The notes under the pieces are model-generated. The model made no database searches. It was not told the DNA's origin and saw nothing but the letters and a program-made list of their open reading frames with translations. The translations under genes were made by a program, and so were the position numbers. 64,000 bases of DNA from Actinotignum schaalii (GTDB lineage: Bacteria > Actinomycetota > Actinomycetes > Actinomycetales > Actinomycetaceae): NCBI RefSeq assembly GCF_028864145.1, contig NZ_JARBHJ010000003.1, positions 20,421-84,420 on the forward strand, given 5' to 3'. Of this stretch, positions 36,272 to 46,296 are shown piece after piece. Within the stretch, counting starts at the first letter, position 1; every line of letters starts with the position of its first letter.

Positions 36272-36316
36272 ATGGCGAGTTTCCGTGAATTGACATCACG
36301 GAAACTCGCCATTTTT
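36272..36316 (+). terminator. Strong terminator after nusB
   Basis: Perfect 16-bp stem ATGGCGAGTTTCCGTG / CACGGAAACTCGCCAT with a 9-nt loop, then TTTTG. Confidence 0.92.
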
Positions 36317-36377
36317 GTGCTTGATATACGGCTTGTGCTGTTAAACGATGGCGGTGAACCCCTGAACTCCCGGAAGC

Positions 36378-36755
36378 TTACCGGCGGCCATAATTGGAAT
36401 TGCGGCCGAACAATCGGTCGAGTTCGCGCCGTTCTTTCTTGGTGGGCCGGCCGCTGCCAGGATCGCGCCGCATAACAGGTAGATAAATTTTTTCTCGCAC
36501 CGGGGTAAGATCCTCGTAATTCTCCCGAGCTAGCGGAGCGCTCGTCCGCTTGGTAATAATCCCGGTAACTTTAAGAATCCGATCAAAACCTTCCACCCGG
36601 TAGCGCACCACATCACCAACATGGACCTTCGCGGCGGGCTTGGCCGGTTCATCGTTGATGCGCACGTGGCCCGCCTTGCATTCAGACGTGGCCAGCGAAC
36701 GGGTTTTGCACTGGCGCACACTCCAGAGCCATACGTCAATCCGGGCTGTTTCCAT
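36378..36755 (-). CDS. S4-domain RNA-binding protein, Hsp15/HslR-like
   Basis: A 125-residue protein whose N-terminal half is an S4 RNA-binding domain (RIDVWLWSVRQCKTRSLATSECKAGHVRIND) and whose C-terminal half is basic (RRDPGSGRPTKKERRELDRLF). This matches the HslR/Hsp15 family, which binds free 50S subunits that carry stalled nascent chains. It is monocistronic, with TAGGCT exactly six bases before the ATG and no ribosome site, so probably leaderless. Confidence 0.85.
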   Translation of the reverse strand: METARIDVWLWSVRQCKTRSLATSECKAGHVRINDEPAKPAAKVHVGDVVRYRVEGFDRILKVTGIITKRTSAPLARENYEDLTPVREKIYLPVMRRDPGSGRPTKKERRELDRLFGRNSNYGRR

Positions 36756-36761
36756 GGCTGT

Positions 36762-36767
36762 AGCCTA
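36762..36767 (-). promoter_or_regulatory. -10 box of the S4-domain gene (leaderless type)
   Basis: TAGGCT on the minus strand, six bases before the ATG at 36755. Confidence 0.55.
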
Positions 36768-36884
36768 CCCGGAAGCCGCTGCCCGCCGCGAACTTCGTCA
36801 CAAGCCGCGGCGCTGACCTGCCGCGATGGTTTTATAAAAAAACAAGGGCGTGGCTCCTTATATTATTTAGGACTATTTCGCTCT

Positions 36885-36918
36885 ACGCTACTAACAAGAC
36901 GAGGAAGTTTCGTAGCGT
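36885..36918. promoter_or_regulatory. Spaced inverted repeat upstream of mihF
   Basis: ACGCTAC and GTAGCGT separated by 20 nt, within the 239-bp gap 36756-36994. The gap also holds an A/T-rich stretch (TTTTATAAAAAAAC and TTATATTATTT) and TTGACG at about 36939, which could be a -35. Function unknown; an operator or DNA-bending site for the nucleoid protein itself is possible. Confidence 0.35.
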
Positions 36919-36994
36919 CAGCGTCGCCGTGACTGATGTTGACGGAATTGTTATGAGCACCAGGGTATATCTGATGCGCTAGAAAGGGGACACT

Positions 36995-37303
36995 GTGGAG
37001 GTACCACCACTTACTCCGGAGCAGCGTCTCGCCGCTTTGGATAAGGCCGCCGAAACACGGCGGCGCCGCGCGGAACTATTGCAGCAACTGAAATCAGGGC
37101 AGCTGCACCTTTCGGAGGTTTTGGCTCAGCGCGATGATCCGGTCATTGCACGCACCCGTGCCAGCGTGTTGCTGCGGGCACTTCCCGGTATCGGTGAAGC
37201 CAAGGCCGCGCGGGCCATGGCCGATATTGGGATTGCTCCTTCCCGGCGCGTGCGCGGATTGGGCGTACATCAAACCGCGGCCCTCATCGCGCTTTTCGGT
37301 TAA
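36995..37303 (+). CDS. mihF: Actinobacterial integration host factor (mIHF)
   Basis: A 102-residue nucleoid-associated protein of the mIHF family, which binds and bends DNA without resembling the two-subunit E. coli IHF. Signatures are LTPEQRLAALDKAAETRRRRAEL (N-terminal helix) and the H2TH motif LLRALPGIGEAKAARAMADIGI, ending in RVRGLGVHQTAALI. The start is GTG with AAAGGGGACACT upstream. mihF-gmk-rpoZ-coaBC-metK order is conserved in actinobacteria. Confidence 0.93.
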   Translation: MEVPPLTPEQRLAALDKAAETRRRRAELLQQLKSGQLHLSEVLAQRDDPVIARTRASVLLRALPGIGEAKAARAMADIGIAPSRRVRGLGVHQTAALIALFG

Positions 37304-37398
37304 AGCCTTGGTCGGGTCTGGAGTCACCTACTCCTGCCGGCCGCTGAGGGTTTTCGTGACCGAAATTTGCGTCGTATTGCTATGGCACAATAAATGTC

Positions 37399-37968
37399 AT
37401 GACATCTGAGGATCATCGCCGTATTTGCGTGCTTGCCGGCCCTTCCGGGGTAGGAAAGGGAACCGTAGTTGCGCAGCTGCTCGCGCAGGAACCGCGTATT
37501 TGGCTCTCTATTTCTGCCACCACGCGCGCGCCTCGCCCGGGGGAACGTGAAGGGGAATCCTACTTCTTTGTGGATGATGAGCACTTCGATCACCTCGTGG
37601 AAAGTGGGGAGATGCTCGAATGGGCTATCGTTCACGGGAAGCACCGTTACGGGACCCCGCGGCAACCCGTGCTGGATGCATACGCAGCCGGAAAAATTCC
37701 ACTTCTTGAAATTGATCTGGCAGGGGCGCGCCAAGTTCGCCAGTCGCTGCCCGAAGCCTTCCAGATTTTCCTAGCACCGCCGTCGTTCCAGGAACTTGAG
37801 GCGCGGTTGCGCGGCCGCGGTACCGAAACCGAGGAGGCCATTGAACGCCGCCTGGAAACCGCTCGTGGCGAATTAGCTGCGCAGGGGGAGTTTGATGCCG
37901 TCGTCGTTAATGACACCGTGGCACGTGCCACCGGTGAAATTCTCGACCTTATTGCCCCGAAGCGTTAG
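37399..37968 (+). CDS. gmk: Guanylate kinase
   Basis: Phosphorylates GMP to GDP (189 aa). P-loop LAGPSGVGKGTVV at residues 11-23, GMP-binding STTRAPRPGEREGESYFFV, then WAIVHGKHRYGTP and the lid region with ERRLETARGEL are all present. The ATG at 37399 lies 95 bp after mihF with no clear ribosome site. It is essential in purine metabolism and limits (p)ppGpp substrate pools. Confidence 0.95.
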   Translation: MTSEDHRRICVLAGPSGVGKGTVVAQLLAQEPRIWLSISATTRAPRPGEREGESYFFVDDEHFDHLVESGEMLEWAIVHGKHRYGTPRQPVLDAYAAGKIPLLEIDLAGARQVRQSLPEAFQIFLAPPSFQELEARLRGRGTETEEAIERRLETARGELAAQGEFDAVVVNDTVARATGEILDLIAPKR

Positions 37969-38034
37969 AATAAAAGGCCGAAGCTTCACGGTGGTGCCCA
38001 TGTGCGGTACCGCGTTTATCCAGAAGGGAACTAC

Positions 38035-38304
38035 ATGTTCGGAACTGTTCCGGAACCCGAAGGCATTACCAATCCGCCTATTGACGATCTTCTCGCGAAG
38101 ATTGACTCGAAGTACGCACTGTGCGTGCTTGCAGCGGATCGTGCGCGTCAGATCAACTCCTACAAGCAGGAAATGGCGCGCGGGGACGGCAATATCGAGC
38201 ATTACGGTGCGCTTGTCTCGGCGGAACCGGAAGAAAAGCCCCTGTCCATCGCGCTGCGCGAAATCGCCGAGGACAAGCTCGAATGGCAGCTGGACGAAAA
38301 GTAG
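38035..38304 (+). CDS. rpoZ: RNA polymerase omega subunit
   Basis: The 89-residue omega subunit assists assembly of beta' into RNA polymerase. Recognisable segments are [30 protein letters not shown] and [14 protein letters not shown]. The ATG at 38035 sits behind AGAAGGGAA; a GTG at 38002 in frame lacks family support. Its last 22 bases overlap the coaBC start, so translation of the two is coupled. Confidence 0.93.
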   Translation: MFGTVPEPEGITNPPIDDLLAKIDSKYALCVLAADRARQINSYKQEMARGDGNIEHYGALVSAEPEEKPLSIALREIAEDKLEWQLDEK

Positions 38305-39566
38305 AGCACGCACCGCGCGTCGTTATCGGCGTAACCGGAGGTATCGCCGCCTATAAGGCGGCCCACCTCGTCCGGCTCTTCGTGAAAGCCGGTGCGGATG
38401 TGCACGTTATTCCCACCCCGGCCGCCATGGAGATGGTTGGGGCCACCACGTGGGAAGCTCTGACACACCATCCTGTTCTTGTTCGGACCAGTGAACATGC
38501 TGATGAAGTCGCGCATGTTCGGCTCGGAAAAGAAGCCGACCTGGTTGTGGTCGCTCCGGCAACTGCGAATACGATTGCGAAGGCCCGGGCGGGAATAGCT
38601 GATAACCTTCTTCTCAATACTCTGCTGGTGGCCCAATGCCCGGTGGTGATGGCACCCGCGATGCATACCCAAATGTGGGAGCATCCGGCTACTCAAGAAA
38701 ATATTGCGGTGCTGCAGGATCGCGGGGTACATATTATTCCGCCTGCTAGCGGGCAACTCACCGGAGCGGATTCCGGTCCGGGCCGACTGCCGGAACCGGA
38801 AGAGATTTTTGTACAATCCTGGGAGATGCTCACCGGCGCGCACCCGAAAGTAGGTGCGGCGCCGGGCAGTGCGGAACAGGCCTCGCTGTGCGGGCGGCAT
38901 ATCCTCGTTACCGCGGGCGGTACCCACGAAGCCCTTGACCCGGTGCGTTTTATCGGCAACCGTTCTTCGGGGCGTTTTGGTCTGGAAATCGCTCGGGCTT
39001 TGCTCGAGCGCGGGGCACGGGTGACGGTACTGGCGGCCCATGTAGCCCGTGATATTACCGCACTTGCTCGGGGTGCTGAGATTGTTCCGGTTAGTTCGGC
39101 TCGTGATCTTCACGAAGCCGTTCTCGCGCGGGTGAAGAATGTGGACGGCGTGGTCATGAGCGCAGCGGTTGCTGATTTTCGCCCGGCCGAACCCGCTGCA
39201 AGTAAACAGAAAAAAGACGGCAGCGGCAAACGCGTCGTCGAACTGGTAGAAAATCCGGATATTTTGGCTGATATTTCCCACCGGCGCCGCCGCCCGGGGC
39301 AGCTCATCGTGGGTTTCGCGGCGGAAACCGGGGACGCAGGCGGAAGCGTCTTAGATTACGGACGGGAAAAAGCGCGGCGTAAAGGCGCTGATTTACTTGT
39401 GATCAATCGAGTTGGGGAGAAAACAGGATTTGGTGAGGTGCCCACTGAGATCACTGTGGTCACCCCGGCCGGTGAGATCGTTGCGAGCGGCGCGGGCAGC
39501 AAAGCTCAGATGGCTGTTCTCATCGCGGGTCTTATAGCCGATCATTTCACCACCGAGCACGTATAG
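38283..39566 (+). CDS. coaBC: Bifunctional phosphopantothenoylcysteine decarboxylase/synthase
   Basis: A 427-residue fusion catalysing two steps of coenzyme A synthesis. The N-terminal flavoprotein (CoaC, about 1-190) has [37 protein letters not shown] and [14 protein letters not shown]; the C-terminal synthetase (CoaB) has [20 protein letters not shown], then SGRFGLEIA and GFAAETGD. The ATG at 38283, behind GAGGA, lies inside rpoZ; the next codons give [11 protein letters not shown]. The frame is open well upstream but only as an overlap with rpoZ. Confidence 0.94.
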   Translation: MAAGRKVEHAPRVVIGVTGGIAAYKAAHLVRLFVKAGADVHVIPTPAAMEMVGATTWEALTHHPVLVRTSEHADEVAHVRLGKEADLVVVAPATANTIAKARAGIADNLLLNTLLVAQCPVVMAPAMHTQMWEHPATQENIAVLQDRGVHIIPPASGQLTGADSGPGRLPEPEEIFVQSWEMLTGAHPKVGAAPGSAEQASLCGRHILVTAGGTHEALDPVRFIGNRSSGRFGLEIARALLERGARVTVLAAHVARDITALARGAEIVPVSSARDLHEAVLARVKNVDGVVMSAAVADFRPAEPAASKQKKDGSGKRVVELVENPDILADISHRRRRPGQLIVGFAAETGDAGGSVLDYGREKARRKGADLLVINRVGEKTGFGEVPTEITVVTPAGEIVASGAGSKAQMAVLIAGLIADHFTTEHV

Positions 39567-39643
39567 AATAAGGCTTGCCTTACCTGGCAGGCGTTGGTGA
39601 CTAATAGTGACTAAGTAGTTTCAATTTATAGCGAGGGGATACG

Positions 39644-40843
39644 ATGCATTACCGGCAACCGTTCACGTCCGAATCGGTCACGGAAGGACACCCCGACAAG
39701 GTGTGTGACCTCATCTCTGACTCCATCCTTGACGCGCTGCTTGCGTCGGATGAGAATTCGCGCGTTGCCGTGGAGACGATGGTGACGACGGGGTTGGTGC
39801 ACGTGGCCGGTGAAGTGACCACGGATGCTTACGCGGATATCGCTCATATTATCCGCAATGTTGTGACCGGGATCGGGTACAACTCCTCGCAGGTAGGCTT
39901 TGACGGAAACTCCTGCGGCGTAACGATCTCCATCGATGAACAAAGTCCGGATATTGCCGCCGGTGTTAATACCTCGCTGGAACGGCGGGAAAGCAGCGAG
40001 GCCGAATACGATCATTTCGACCTGCAGGGAGCCGGAGATCAGGGTCTCATGTTCGGTTATGCCTGCAATGAGACTAAAACGCTCATGCCCGCGCCCATTC
40101 TGCTTGCCCACCGCTTCGCCGAACGTCTCGCGCTGGTGCGCCGTGAAGGTGTCGTTCCTGGATTGCGCCCCGATGGTAAAACTCAGGTCACTATCGACTA
40201 CGAAGGTGCGCGGCCCGTGGCCCTCAATACCGTGGTGATCTCCAGCCAGCACGACGAAAATGTGCAACGCGACTGGCTGACGGAAACGCTGCGTGACCAC
40301 GTGGTGACGCCCGTTCTCGAAGAAGAAAATATCGATATCGATACCGATAAATTCGCGCTTCTCGTTAATCCCTCCGGGCGTTTCGTGGTGGGCGGACCGA
40401 TGGGTGACGCCGGTGTAACCGGGCGGAAGATCATCGTGGATACCTACGGTGGAATGGCCCGCCACGGCGGTGGGGCTTTCTCCGGAAAAGATGCCTCCAA
40501 GGTGGATCGCAGCGCGGCCTACGCGGCGCGTTGGGCAGCCAAGAATGTGGTTGCGGCCGGGCTGGCTACCAGGTGCGAACTCCAGCTGGCTTACGCTATT
40601 GGTCGGGCGCATCCGGTTTCTGTGCGTCTGGATACTTTCGGGACGGAAACAGAAGAACTCGGACGTATTGAAAACGCGGTTCAGAAGGTCTTCGATTTCC
40701 GCCCCGCGGCGATCATTGATTCCCTGCAACTCAAACGCCCCATTTTCGCGAAAACGGCTTCCTACGGTCACTTCGGCCGAGAACTTCCCGAATTCACCTG
40801 GGAAAAAACGGACCGAGTCGAAGAACTCCTCCGCGCTATCTAG
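39644..40843 (+). CDS. metK: S-adenosylmethionine synthase
   Basis: Makes SAM from methionine and ATP (399 aa). Signatures are [20 protein letters not shown] at the N-terminus, the [12 protein letters not shown] hexapeptide motif, and the P-loop-like [28 protein letters not shown] precedes the ATG. The 77-bp gap before it has an imperfect hairpin near 39571-39592 but I do not recognise a SAM riboswitch. Confidence 0.96.
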   Translation: MHYRQPFTSESVTEGHPDKVCDLISDSILDALLASDENSRVAVETMVTTGLVHVAGEVTTDAYADIAHIIRNVVTGIGYNSSQVGFDGNSCGVTISIDEQSPDIAAGVNTSLERRESSEAEYDHFDLQGAGDQGLMFGYACNETKTLMPAPILLAHRFAERLALVRREGVVPGLRPDGKTQVTIDYEGARPVALNTVVISSQHDENVQRDWLTETLRDHVVTPVLEEENIDIDTDKFALLVNPSGRFVVGGPMGDAGVTGRKIIVDTYGGMARHGGGAFSGKDASKVDRSAAYAARWAAKNVVAAGLATRCELQLAYAIGRAHPVSVRLDTFGTETEELGRIENAVQKVFDFRPAAIIDSLQLKRPIFAKTASYGHFGRELPEFTWEKTDRVEELLRAI

Positions 40844-40942
40844 GGATAACTGAGCTAGGACTAAGTGAGGTATCTAAGATATCTAGCGCCCGAAGTTTCG
40901 CGGCGAATTTTTCTGTCGTAGGGCCGGGATATCCTAGGTTGC

Positions 40943-43162
40943 ATGGAGAGCACACTCTTTGATTTCGATGCCCTCCCTCTCATGGGGGAGCAAGGCGCAC
41001 TGCTTGAGGCGCGCCCGGCACGCACCCGCGTGCGCTCCAAGGTAGCAAATCCCGTGGCGCATGTTCATGTGCTCCATTCCCAACCCCATATGGACCGGGT
41101 ATTTGACTACCTTATCCCTGAAAAATTCGCGGATAGTGCCCGGGTGGGAACCCGGGTGATGGTAGATCTCGGTGCGCAGCGGGTGGGCGGATTTATCGTT
41201 GCCCGGGATGCTATCACGGAAGGCAGCGGGCGGCTGCGCCCCCTGTACCGGGTAGTCTCGGAATATCCCGTTTTGACCTCATCGGTGTACTCGGTTGCCC
41301 GTACCCTTGCCGATAAATACGCCGGAACAGTCGCTGATATTTTGCGGGCTGCCATCCCAGAACGGCACGCGCGCGCCGCAAAAGAATTCTTGGCCGATGC
41401 CCAAGAGGCTATTCCTTTGGCCAGCCCGCGCCCTGCTCCTGAACCGGGACCCTGGGAAGCCTATCGGGGCGGGCCGGAATTCCTTGCGGCACTCGGGGCC
41501 GGGAAAGCCGTGCGGGCCTGCATGGCTGCGCTACCCGGGCCCGCCGGCGGAGTGGAGGTCCTGGTTCGGGCCGTGCAAGCAGTGCGGCACGCCGGGCGCA
41601 GTGTCCTGCTGGTTGTTCCCACCACCCGTGCCGCCCGAGCGCTGCAGGCTACCCTCGCCACCCGGGTGGGGGAAACGCCCACGCTCATGGTCTCTGAAGA
41701 ATCCCATGAAAAACGCTACCGTGCTTTTTTGAGCGTGATCTCAGGGCAATCACGTATCGTAGTGGGCACCCGCGGGGCCGCTTGGGCACCGCTCATTGAC
41801 CTGGGACTGGCCATCATCATGGATGATGCCGCCTCCACCTTGCGGGATATCCGCGCGCCCTATCTGGCCGCGCGTGATGTGCTACTGGAACGGGCTCGGC
41901 GGGAAAATGCTGCGTTCCTCGCTTTCTCACCCTATGTGAGTGAAGAATGCGCGCAATTACTATCCGAACACCGCATCAGTTTGCTGGATGGTACCGCGGC
42001 CGCGCGCCGGGCCGCGCTTCCGAATATTTCTGGTCCTCACCAGTGGCCCGCGGGAGAAGCGGATCATTTACGCCTGCCCCAGCCCGCGTTCCCGATTCTG
42101 CGGCGGGCTCTGGAGGATGGCCCGGTTCTCATTCTGGTGCCGCGTAGCGGGTACATCCCGGCGCTGTGCTGTGCTTATTGCGGGGAGCGCGCCCTATGCA
42201 CTATCTGCGGAGGGAACTTGGTCCAGAGTACTCCGCATGATCCTCTGCAATGTCAACGTTGCGGGGTGCGGGTGCACCCGTGGCGCTGCCGGCACTGCCA
42301 GAACGGGAAACTGCGGGCTATCCGGATTGGTTCAGCGCGCACCGCGGAAGAAATCGGGCGGGCTTTCCCCTGGGTGGGCATTATTCTCTCCGGAGCACAC
42401 TCCCCGGAGGGAATTATTGGGCGAGTATCCCAGCGCCCACGGATCGTGGTGGCAACACCGGGGGCAGAACCGGAGGCTGAAGGAGGATTCGCTGCCGCAT
42501 TGGTGCTGGATGCACGCTACCTCCTCGGGGAAGGCTTAGGGGCTGAAACACGTTTTATTCGGGTGCTGGCTCGGGTTGCGGCGCGGGTGCGCTGCGCGGC
42601 AGAAGGCGGCCATATGTTGGTAGCCGGGGGAGCACCCCCCGAACTCCTCAACCGGATCGCCCGGTGGGAATTGGGTGAATATGCCGCTGAGCTGCTCGAA
42701 CAACGGGCCGAACTGGATTTGCCTCCCACCGCCACCTGGGTGGGAATCACCGGGGCTAGTGGGGATGTGCGTACCTACCTTGCCATGCTGCGCGCCGCGC
42801 TCAACCGCGGGGAAGCCGCGATGCGGGCACAAGGAGTGCGAGGTGCACAGGGTACGCACGGCGAACAAGATGCGCATCTCTTCACCCAGTTTTCGCCCGA
42901 TTTAGGGTCCAAGGGATGGCAACAGGAGAGCGGGAAAGAAACAGAAGCTGATTTGCTTACCGGGGGAGCCTTCGAACTGGCTTCCGGAATCGTGCTACTT
43001 GGCCCGGTGCCGGGCGCGCGGCCGGGCGAAATAACCGTTTATGGCCGGGCAGAGCTCTCCCGAGGAATCACCCTCACTAGGCAGGCACGAAAAACTTACG
43101 GCGCCTACTCCGCCCAGCGCCTGGGTGGTTCACTGCGCTTACAGGTCAACCCGCCCCTGTAA
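40943..43162 (+). CDS. priA: Primosomal protein N' (PriA), helicase motifs degenerate
   Basis: The replication-restart factor PriA (739 aa). The N-terminal DNA-binding domain (FDYLIPEKF, VGTRVMVDLGAQRVGGFIV) is normal and the zinc-binding cysteines remain (CCAYCGERALCTICGG, CQRCGVRVHPWRCRHC). The ATPase signatures are lost: the Walker A position reads PGPAGGVEVL instead of GxxGSGKT, and the DEAH box reads MDDAA. Actinobacterial PriA proteins are known to have lost helicase motifs, so this is probably a structural loader. TATCCT lies seven bases before the ATG with no ribosome site. The symbol priA is also used for the unrelated isomerase at 2383-3120. Confidence 0.92.
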   Translation: MESTLFDFDALPLMGEQGALLEARPARTRVRSKVANPVAHVHVLHSQPHMDRVFDYLIPEKFADSARVGTRVMVDLGAQRVGGFIVARDAITEGSGRLRPLYRVVSEYPVLTSSVYSVARTLADKYAGTVADILRAAIPERHARAAKEFLADAQEAIPLASPRPAPEPGPWEAYRGGPEFLAALGAGKAVRACMAALPGPAGGVEVLVRAVQAVRHAGRSVLLVVPTTRAARALQATLATRVGETPTLMVSEESHEKRYRAFLSVISGQSRIVVGTRGAAWAPLIDLGLAIIMDDAASTLRDIRAPYLAARDVLLERARRENAAFLAFSPYVSEECAQLLSEHRISLLDGTAAARRAALPNISGPHQWPAGEADHLRLPQPAFPILRRALEDGPVLILVPRSGYIPALCCAYCGERALCTICGGNLVQSTPHDPLQCQRCGVRVHPWRCRHCQNGKLRAIRIGSARTAEEIGRAFPWVGIILSGAHSPEGIIGRVSQRPRIVVATPGAEPEAEGGFAAALVLDARYLLGEGLGAETRFIRVLARVAARVRCAAEGGHMLVAGGAPPELLNRIARWELGEYAAELLEQRAELDLPPTATWVGITGASGDVRTYLAMLRAALNRGEAAMRAQGVRGAQGTHGEQDAHLFTQFSPDLGSKGWQQESGKETEADLLTGGAFELASGIVLLGPVPGARPGEITVYGRAELSRGITLTRQARKTYGAYSAQRLGGSLRLQVNPPL

Positions 43163-43198
43163 CCAGGCGATATCGGATAGGCACAGAAAAGAACTAGG

Positions 43199-43204
43199 TA
43201 GGAT
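43199..43204 (+). promoter_or_regulatory. -10 box of fmt (leaderless type)
   Basis: TAGGAT, exactly six bases before the GTG at 43211; no ribosome site. Confidence 0.55.
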
Positions 43205-43210
43205 TGACAC

Positions 43211-44167
43211 GTGAGAATATTATTCGCAGGAACACCGGAGACCGCAGTCCCGGCCTTGCAGCTACTACATCATGAAGGCTTCGATATCGCTGGGGTTCTC
43301 ACCCGCGCCCCAGCACCCCAGGGACGCAAACGCATACTCACCCCCTCGCCGGTACACCGCGTGGCAACAGAACTAGATATTCCCGTGCTCACGCCCCGTA
43401 CCTTGAAAGACGGTGCGATCCAGGAACAGATTGCTGCGCTTTCTCCGGAAGCTGTTGCGGTGGTTGCCTACGGGCTTATTATTCCACCCGCGCTTCTCAG
43501 CGTGCCGCGGCACGGCTGGATCAACCTACACTTCTCCCTCCTGCCGCGTTGGCGCGGGGCAGCACCGGTTAACTACGCGATTGCCGCGGGGGATACCACC
43601 ACCGGAACCAGCGTCTTCCAGATTGAACAAGGCCTGGATACCGGCCCCGTTTTCGCGAGCGAGGCCACCCAGATCGGAGTGGAAGAAACCGCTGGAGAGC
43701 TACTAGCACGCCTGGCACAATCCGGGGCGCGTCAATTGAGCGATACCCTCCACGCTATTGCTGCCGGTACCGCCCACCCGCAGCCCCAAAGTGGGGAGGT
43801 GACCCTCGCACCGCAATTCGATTCTTCCTGGGCGCGGGTGAACTGGGAGTGGCCCGCCCAGCGCGTCGCGGATCGCGTCCGCGCCGCCAACCCCGCACCC
43901 GGGGCCTGGACCACTCTCAACGGGCAGCGTTTTAAAATCGAATCGGTGGGCGTAAGTGCGCTCGAAACACCCGAAGGCACCGCAAAACACGTCAGTCTGG
44001 CGCCGGGCGAAATCAGCCCGGGCGGAATGGTTGGCTGCGGGGAAGGAACAATCCAATTGCGGCGGGTTGCCCCGCCCGGCAAGGCACATATGGATGCCTC
44101 CGCCTGGCTGAACGGTGCCCGGCTTGCCGCGCACACCCGTTTCGACTCCGAGGTGAAGGAGGGCTAG
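43211..44167 (+). CDS. fmt: Methionyl-tRNA formyltransferase
   Basis: Formylates initiator Met-tRNA using 10-formyl-THF (318 aa). The N-terminal Rossmann-like domain has RILFAGTPETAVPAL, the catalytic INLHFSLLPRWRGAAPVNYAI with the conserved His, and GLDTGPVFA; the C-terminal OB-fold tRNA-binding domain follows from about residue 205 (DRVRAANPAPGAWTTLNGQ). It starts with GTG from a probable leaderless promoter. It is one base away from rsmB, an operon conserved in most bacteria. Confidence 0.96.
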   Translation: MRILFAGTPETAVPALQLLHHEGFDIAGVLTRAPAPQGRKRILTPSPVHRVATELDIPVLTPRTLKDGAIQEQIAALSPEAVAVVAYGLIIPPALLSVPRHGWINLHFSLLPRWRGAAPVNYAIAAGDTTTGTSVFQIEQGLDTGPVFASEATQIGVEETAGELLARLAQSGARQLSDTLHAIAAGTAHPQPQSGEVTLAPQFDSSWARVNWEWPAQRVADRVRAANPAPGAWTTLNGQRFKIESVGVSALETPEGTAKHVSLAPGEISPGGMVGCGEGTIQLRRVAPPGKAHMDASAWLNGARLAAHTRFDSEVKEG

Positions 44168-44168
44168 C

Positions 44169-45611
44169 ATGACTGAGCGCCCCGAAGGCTGGGTACCGCG
44201 CCGCCAATCATCGAACCACGCCCGTCTCGTTGCCTATGATGCACTGCGGGCAGTCAATACCGAAGATGCCTACGCTAATCTCATCCTCCCGGGCATGGTG
44301 AGCCGGGCACGCCTCAATCGAAGCGATGCCGCCTTCGCCACCAACCTCGCCTACGGGACCTTGCGGCTTCAAGGCCGCTGGGATGCCATGATTGCCCGCT
44401 GTTCTCAAGGCCGTACCCTCGCAGAAATAGACCCGCGTGCCCTCGATCTGCTTCGCCTGGGCTGCTACCAGCTCATCGAGCTGAAAACACCACCCCACGC
44501 GGCCATTAACGAAACAGTTGCGCTGGCTCGCAATGAACTCGGCCAAGGAATCGCCGGTTTCGTCAATGCTGTATTGCGTAGGGTCTCCGAGCGTCGGGAT
44601 GCCTGGCGCGGAATCATTGAAAATAGCACCGCTTCTAGAGAAGAGTTCCTGGCAGTCTGGCATTCCCACCCGCGCTGGATCGTGCGCCAGTTGGAAGCTG
44701 CCCTCGCGGTGGCCGGGCGCTCAACCGAAGTGGAAGCCGTTCTCGAAGCGAATAACACTCCCGCAAAAGTAGCACTAGCCTGCCGCAATATTTCACCCGA
44801 ACACCTCAAAGCCAGGATTGAACGCGCCAAAATGACGTGGGAAAATCCCTACCTGGTGCCCAGTGCAGTGCTCTTAGCCTCAGGTGACCCGCACCGGCTC
44901 TGGCCCGTGCGCGACGGGGTCGCGGGTGTCCAGGATGAGGGCTCACAGCTGATCTCTGCCGTTGTCACAGAGGCATCCATCTCCGGGAAGGATGAATCCT
45001 GGCTGGATATGTGTGCCGGCCCGGGCGGGAAAACTGCAACTATCGCCGCTACTGCGGCCCGGCGCGGGGCCCGTGTATTCGCGAATGAACCCCAGGCCCA
45101 CCGCCTCGATCTCGTTGAAGAAAACGTTGCCCCTTGGGCGGATACCGTTGCGTTGCGGGAAGGCGATGGTCGGGATATTGGCGCTCAGGAACCGGATAGC
45201 TATGACAGGATCCTCGTGGATGCCCCATGTTCTGGCTTGGGAGCGCTGCGTCGTCGCCCTGAAGCCCGGTGGCGCAAAAAAGAAAGCGACCTGGCCGCAC
45301 TCACGCAACTCCAAGGTGAACTCCTCGACTCCGCCTACCGGGCCCTGCGCCCGGGCGGACTGCTGCTCTACACCACCTGCTCCCCGGTACTTGCCGAAAC
45401 TCGCGACGTCATCTCCGCTTTCCTGGAGCGCACCGCCGGCGCAGAACTCGGAGACGTGACCGTCACCGCGAACCGGCGGGCCCTGCGCCCGGTTGCCTCC
45501 CGCGGAATGACCGTGCAACTCTGGTCTGATATCCATCACACGGATGCCATGTATATGGCACGCATCCTCAAACCCGCAACCGCCCCCCCGCCCGCAGAAC
45601 GGCGCTCCTGA
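44169..45611 (+). CDS. rsmB: 16S rRNA m5C967 methyltransferase (RsmB/Fmu/Sun)
   Basis: Methylates cytosine 967 of 16S rRNA (480 aa). The N-terminal NusB-like RNA-binding domain (about 15-150) includes [16 protein letters not shown] and [11 protein letters not shown]. The Rossmann methyltransferase domain shows the SAM motif [18 protein letters not shown] and the two catalytic cysteines in [20 protein letters not shown] and [14 protein letters not shown]. Its sits between fmt and rpe as in mycobacteria. Confidence 0.94.
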   Translation: MTERPEGWVPRRQSSNHARLVAYDALRAVNTEDAYANLILPGMVSRARLNRSDAAFATNLAYGTLRLQGRWDAMIARCSQGRTLAEIDPRALDLLRLGCYQLIELKTPPHAAINETVALARNELGQGIAGFVNAVLRRVSERRDAWRGIIENSTASREEFLAVWHSHPRWIVRQLEAALAVAGRSTEVEAVLEANNTPAKVALACRNISPEHLKARIERAKMTWENPYLVPSAVLLASGDPHRLWPVRDGVAGVQDEGSQLISAVVTEASISGKDESWLDMCAGPGGKTATIAATAARRGARVFANEPQAHRLDLVEENVAPWADTVALREGDGRDIGAQEPDSYDRILVDAPCSGLGALRRRPEARWRKKESDLAALTQLQGELLDSAYRALRPGGLLLYTTCSPVLAETRDVISAFLERTAGAELGDVTVTANRRALRPVASRGMTVQLWSDIHHTDAMYMARILKPATAPPPAERRS

Positions 45612-45621
45612 AAGGACCATC

Positions 45622-46296
45622 ATGGACGTGAAGATTTCCCCCTCGATCCTCAACTGCGATTTCGGGCATCTCGCTGATGAACTGGAGAAAATCTCCAACG
45701 CCGATTTCGTGCACGTGGATATTATGGACAACCATTTTGTCCCCAACCTCGCCCTCGGCCTGCCCATTTTTGAGGCGGCGGCGCAGGCAACCACCGTTCC
45801 GCTGGACGCGCACCTTATGATTGAGAACCCGGATCGGTGGGCCCCCGCCTACGCCGAAGCAGGAGCCGCTTCCGTGACCTTCCACGCCGAAGCCTGCCAA
45901 GCCCCGCTGCGCCTGGCGCGCGAACTGCGCGCGCAGGGCGCCCGCGCCGGACTTGCCCTCAAACCTGCCAGCCCCATCGAGCCGTATCTCGATATCCTCA
46001 ACGAATTCGACATGATCCTCATCATGACGGTGGAACCGGGTTTCGGCGGGCAGAGCTTCATCGAAACGATGATGCCGAAAGTCACCCGCACCCGGTGCGC
46101 GATTGAAGCAGCCGGCTTGGACGTGTGGATCCAGGTAGACGGCGGCATTTCCCGCTCCACCATCGAACAAGCCGCGGCTGCCGGAGCCAATAACTTCGTG
46201 GCGGGCTCGGCGGTATTCCGTGCGGAGGATGCCTATGCCGAAGTGGAGAAGCTCCGTGAACTCGCCGCAGGCGCGTGCCAACACGCCTCAATCTAG
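45622..46296 (+). CDS. rpe: Ribulose-phosphate 3-epimerase
   Basis: A TIM-barrel enzyme (224 aa) of the pentose phosphate pathway interconverting ribulose-5-P and xylulose-5-P. Signatures are [28 protein letters not shown] with the catalytic Asp and metal His, [25 protein letters not shown] and VDGGIS. GAAAGGACC precedes the ATG. The last codons and 85 bp of downstream DNA form a degenerate repeat array. In many actinobacteria rpe is followed by riboflavin genes. Confidence 0.96.
   Translation: MDVKISPSILNCDFGHLADELEKISNADFVHVDIMDNHFVPNLALGLPIFEAAAQATTVPLDAHLMIENPDRWAPAYAEAGAASVTFHAEACQAPLRLARELRAQGARAGLALKPASPIEPYLDILNEFDMILIMTVEPGFGGQSFIETMMPKVTRTRCAIEAAGLDVWIQVDGGISRSTIEQAAAAGANNFVAGSAVFRAEDAYAEVEKLRELAAGACQHASI

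Noticed and set aside
39567-39643. A SAM riboswitch before metK
   Set aside because: The 77-bp gap is short and shows only one imperfect hairpin; conserved SAM aptamer strings are not present.
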